A DNA stretch of 64,000 nt from an uncultured Micrococcales bacterium. Lineage in GTDB: Bacteria > Actinomycetota > Actinomycetes > Actinomycetales > Microbacteriaceae. Of the stretch, positions 60,940 through 64,000 are shown piece by piece (the stretch's first letter is position 1; every line of letters starts with the position of its first letter). The position numbers and the translations under genes were made by a program. Under the pieces are notes generated by a model. That model saw only the letters and a program-made list of their open reading frames with translations. It was not told the origin of the DNA and ran no database searches. The stretch covers positions 58,839-122,838 of the forward strand of contig CAIVWH010000021.1 in NCBI GenBank assembly GCA_903909605.1. The letters are read 5' to 3'.

Positions 60940-61458
60940 TTAGGCGGTTGGCTCCTGCGCCTTGTTGGCTGCGGCGAGCGCCTGGCCGACCAGCGACTGA
61001 GGCACCTGAACCTGGTACTTCATGGCGACAACGCTGGACTGGCTGATGAACTGCTTCTTTGAGCGCATCATCGAAAAACGCACGATGTTGAACAGCATGC
61101 CAAGGCCTGCCCCGATAAAGATATCGGCAGCCATTGGCGAGCCGAGACCTCCGGTGGTACTGCCCTGGTCGCCGATTACGAAACTAACGATCAGGCCCAT
61201 CCATGAACCGGTGATTGCACCCTGCAGGGCGACTCGGGCGTAAGACAGCTTGCCGCGAACCCTCTCGACCGTGCGAAGGTCGGTGCCGACGATGGCGATG
61301 AAGCCGGCCGGAAAGTTATTGACCACCAGTTTTTCGACGTATGCCACAGCCTCGGTGTATGCAGTGAAATCAGCGATCACTTCGCCCTGCGGAACTGCCG
61401 CAGGAACATTACGTCGAGGGGTGCGAGGGGCCATAAACCCATTCTGGCACGCCTTCAA
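60940..61458 (-). CDS. General stress protein-like membrane protein (GSP17M/YflT-type domain)
   Basis: 172 aa; FTAYTEAVAYVEKLVVNNFPAGFIAIVGTDLRTVERVRGKLSYARVALQGAITGSWMGLI. Confidence 0.8.
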   Translation of the reverse strand: MKACQNGFMAPRTPRRNVPAAVPQGEVIADFTAYTEAVAYVEKLVVNNFPAGFIAIVGTDLRTVERVRGKLSYARVALQGAITGSWMGLIVSFVIGDQGSTTGGLGSPMAADIFIGAGLGMLFNIVRFSMMRSKKQFISQSSVVAMKYQVQVPQSLVGQALAAANKAQEPTA

Positions 61459-61480
61459 CCTCTCGTCTAAGGTTGGTTAG

Positions 61481-62731
61481 ATGAGCGCAACACGAGTATT
61501 TGTGGCCAAACTGGCCGGCTGTGGCGTCTTTGACCCAGCGGGAGACCGCGTTGGCAAGGTCATCGACGTTCTATTGGCCTACCGCAAATCTGGCGCCCCA
61601 AAGGCCACCGGGATGCTGGTTGAAATCACCGGTCGCCGCCGCGTTTTTGTGCCGATTACCCGCATCACTTCGATTGGCAACGGGCAGGTCATTTCCACCG
61701 GGCTCATCGACCTTCGACGCTTCACTCAGCGCGGTCAAGAAGAGCGCGTCATCGCCGAGGTTCTCGGTCGCAAAGTCAACCTCAAAGATGGCAGCGGCTC
61801 GGCAACGATCGAAGATCTTTCGATTGAGCCAAACAAAACTCACGACTGGGTAGTCAGCGAACTGTTCCTGCGTCGCCCAAAGACCTCAGCATCACCATTT
61901 GCACGTGGGGCCACTCTGTTCGCGCACTGGGATCAGGTCAACGAGAACAAGGATGGCGAAGCACAGTCGAACACCGCCCTACTTGCCACCTACTCTGACC
62001 TGCGCCCCGCCGACTTGGCGAACGCACTGCTCGACCTACCCGACGAGCGAATGATCGAAGTAGCAGAAGACCTCGACGACGAGCGTTTGGCCGATGTGCT
62101 CGAGGAACTTCCAGAAGACGAGCAGGTCGACATCATCAGCGAGCTCGATGATGAGCGTGCCGCCGAAGTTCTCGATTTGATGGAACCGGACGACGCTGCC
62201 GACCTGATGGCGAACCTTCCCGAAGAACGCACCGAGGCCATCCTGGAATTGATGGACGAAGAAGAAGCAGAAGACATTCGCCGCCTGATGAAGTACGACG
62301 AATTCACCGCCGGTGGAATGATGACCACCGAGCCGATGATCTGTTCTGCAGACACGACAGTTGCCGAGGCTATGGCGTTGATTCGTCGCAAAGAGGTTGC
62401 GCCGGTTTTGGCGGCTCAGGTGTTCGTGACGCTGCCACCATACGAGACCACCACCGGCCGCTACCTCGGCACCGTGCACTTCCAGCGCATGCTGCGCTAT
62501 GCGCCACACGAGCGCCTTGGCGCATTGCTCGACACCGAGCTCGAGCCCATCCTGGTCGATACCCACATCGCGGTGATTCACCGCACCTTCGCGACCTACA
62601 ACCTGGTTGCCCTGCCTGTAGTTGACGAAGAGAACCGCCTGCTCGGGGTTGTCACTGTTGACGACGTTCTAGATCACCTGCTGCCAGACGACTGGCGAGC
62701 CGAGGAGGAAAGCGAGGTGCGCCGTGGCTAA
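61481..62731 (+). CDS. MgtE N-domain plus CBS-pair protein with N-terminal PRC-barrel-like region, no channel domain
   Basis: 416 aa; LPDERMIEVAEDLDDERLADVLEELPEDEQVDIISELDDERAAEVLDLMEPDDAADLMANLPEERTEAIL, then CBS repeats; no hydrophobic helices. Confidence 0.88.
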   Translation: MSATRVFVAKLAGCGVFDPAGDRVGKVIDVLLAYRKSGAPKATGMLVEITGRRRVFVPITRITSIGNGQVISTGLIDLRRFTQRGQEERVIAEVLGRKVNLKDGSGSATIEDLSIEPNKTHDWVVSELFLRRPKTSASPFARGATLFAHWDQVNENKDGEAQSNTALLATYSDLRPADLANALLDLPDERMIEVAEDLDDERLADVLEELPEDEQVDIISELDDERAAEVLDLMEPDDAADLMANLPEERTEAILELMDEEEAEDIRRLMKYDEFTAGGMMTTEPMICSADTTVAEAMALIRRKEVAPVLAAQVFVTLPPYETTTGRYLGTVHFQRMLRYAPHERLGALLDTELEPILVDTHIAVIHRTFATYNLVALPVVDEENRLLGVVTVDDVLDHLLPDDWRAEEESEVRRG

Positions 62732-63242
62732 GGACTCACTCGAATCGCCAAAGGGCGCCCGCAGCCGCTTCCTGCCGAGCATTCGCGTCGATCAAGAGCG
62801 CTTCGGTCGTGCATCCGAGGGTTTTGCCCGCGCCATGGGTACCGGCGGATTCTTGATTGGCATGACCATCTTTTGTGCGGTCTGGCTCACCTGGAACTCA
62901 CTTGCACCGACCGCCCTGCAGTGGGACCCACGCTCACTGAACTTCACGCTGTTGACTTTGATTCTCTCGATGCAAGCCTCGTATGCCGCGCCACTGATCT
63001 TGTTGGCGCAGAACCGCCAGGATGACCGGGACCGCGTGAAGTTTGAGCAGGACCGTCAACGTGCCGAGCGCAACCTTGCCGACACCGAATATCTCGCTCG
63101 CGAAGTTGTTGCGCTTCGACTTGCTCTTGCCGAGCTGGCAACCAAGGATGACGTTCGCGATGAGATCCGCAATCAACTTCGTGACCTACTCGAAGAGTTG
63201 CGCGCAGAAAAGCCTGCAGAGAAAACCAAGAAGAGCAAGTAG
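62724..63242 (+). CDS. DUF1003 family membrane protein
   Basis: 172 aa; GTGGFLIGMTIFCAVWLTWNSLAPTALQWDPRSLNFTLLTLILSMQASYAAPLILLAQNRQDDRDRVKFEQDRQRAERN. Confidence 0.92.
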   Translation: MAKDSLESPKGARSRFLPSIRVDQERFGRASEGFARAMGTGGFLIGMTIFCAVWLTWNSLAPTALQWDPRSLNFTLLTLILSMQASYAAPLILLAQNRQDDRDRVKFEQDRQRAERNLADTEYLAREVVALRLALAELATKDDVRDEIRNQLRDLLEELRAEKPAEKTKKSK

Positions 63243-64000
63243 TGATCGACGAAATTCGTCGCGCGCTCGATGCGGTAATCGACCCTGAACTTCGTCGCCC
63301 CATAACCGAACTCGGCATGGTTGGCGATGTCAGTTTCAGCCAAGGCGCTGCCAACATTTCACTCAAACTGACAGTAGCCACCTGCCCCGCCGCAGACCGC
63401 ATCGAACGTGATGTGATTACCGCCGCGCGAACCGTGGCAGGCGTCAACGAGGTTGCTGTTCAGGTCGGCGTCATGAACGAGGATGAACTCACCGAGCTTC
63501 GAAGCAAACTGCGCGGTTCGCGCGCGGCCAGAACCATTCCGTTCGATGTCGAGAGCTACACCCGCGTTTACCTGGTTGGTTCGGGCAAGGGCGGCGTTGG
63601 CAAGTCTTCGCTCACCGCAAATCTTGCGGTGCAACTGGCCAAAGATGGCTACAAGGTCGGACTGCTGGATGCAGATGTCTACGGCTTCTCGATTCCGGGT
63701 CAACTCGGGCTCACCGCTCGCCCAACCAAGGTCGACGAGTTCATCATTCCGCCGGTCTATGAGCTGCCGATTGACGGCGTCAGCGAAAGTGCACGGCCCG
63801 CAGTGAAGGTCATTTCGATCGCCATGTTCCTCGAGAACAGCACGGCCGTGGCCTGGCGTGGGCCGATGCTGCACAAGACCATGCAGCAGTTCTTGGCCGA
63901 TGTGCACTGGGGTGATCTCGACTTCCTGCTGGTCGACCTGCCCCCTGGCACCGGCGACATCGCCATCTCACTCGGCCAGCTGCTGCCCACGGCCAAGTCG
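63242..64000 (+). CDS. mrp: Mrp/NBP35-family iron-sulfur cluster carrier ATPase, N-terminal part (runs off the window)
   Basis: GTG at 63242; IDEIRRALDAVIDPELRRPITELGMVGDVSF..., VGSGKGGVGKSSLTANLAVQLAKDGYKVGLLDADVYGFSIP, LLVDLPPGTGDIAISLGQLLP. Confidence 0.95.
   Translation, partial: MIDEIRRALDAVIDPELRRPITELGMVGDVSFSQGAANISLKLTVATCPAADRIERDVITAARTVAGVNEVAVQVGVMNEDELTELRSKLRGSRAARTIPFDVESYTRVYLVGSGKGGVGKSSLTANLAVQLAKDGYKVGLLDADVYGFSIPGQLGLTARPTKVDEFIIPPVYELPIDGVSESARPAVKVISIAMFLENSTAVAWRGPMLHKTMQQFLADVHWGDLDFLLVDLPPGTGDIAISLGQLLPTAKS

Overview
The window is a gene-dense, high-GC chromosomal segment from an actinobacterium. Gene content and compactness suggest a Microbacteriaceae-like lineage, but this is inference. 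I found no convincing mobile element, prophage, rRNA operon or CRISPR array. From left to right it contains: (i) the 5' part of dxr and a putrescine/GABA utilisation block (GABA aminotransferase, a spermidine/putrescine-type ABC transporter, alanine dehydrogenase, an orphan FtsK-like ATPase, an aminobutyraldehyde-type dehydrogenase, an Lrp/AsnC regulator, a class III aminotransferase); (ii) ogt, tag and yaaA; (iii) a long minus-strand run argS-lysA-hom-thrC-thrB-rho-prfA-prmC-tsaC-wecA-atpI-atpBEFHAGDC; (iv) tRNA-Arg(CCG)-dedA, rdgB-rph-murI, a DUF3039 gene and an HtrA protease; (v) an initiator tRNA-Met, a UPF0182 protein, a PDZ/S16 protease, a DUF2342 zincin, a ThiF/cyclodehydratase-like protein, UvrD2, NudC, a phosphotransferase and AdnB/AdnA, which resembles the mycobacterial Rv3193c-Rv3202c neighbourhood; (vi) DUF3107, a ferritin-like protein, a DEAD-box RNA helicase, a PHP phosphoesterase, an Xaa-Pro peptidase and a MgtE-N/CBS-DUF1003-Mrp cluster. 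The observations most worth follow-up are non-coding or start-site related: a DUF3039 gene missing from the ORF track that has no canonical start codon and seems to start at ATC inside the htrA 3' end; dedA starting 1 nt after the tRNA-Arg discriminator base; a nested antiterminator/terminator-like arrangement plus a second terminator abutting the start of an orphan FtsK-like gene, whose 3' end runs 176 nt antisense into ald; a possible RBS-switch fold in the DEAD-box helicase leader; and a serial-hairpin leader in front of a Rho that lacks the usual N-terminal helix-bundle domain. All calls were made by eye without homology searches.
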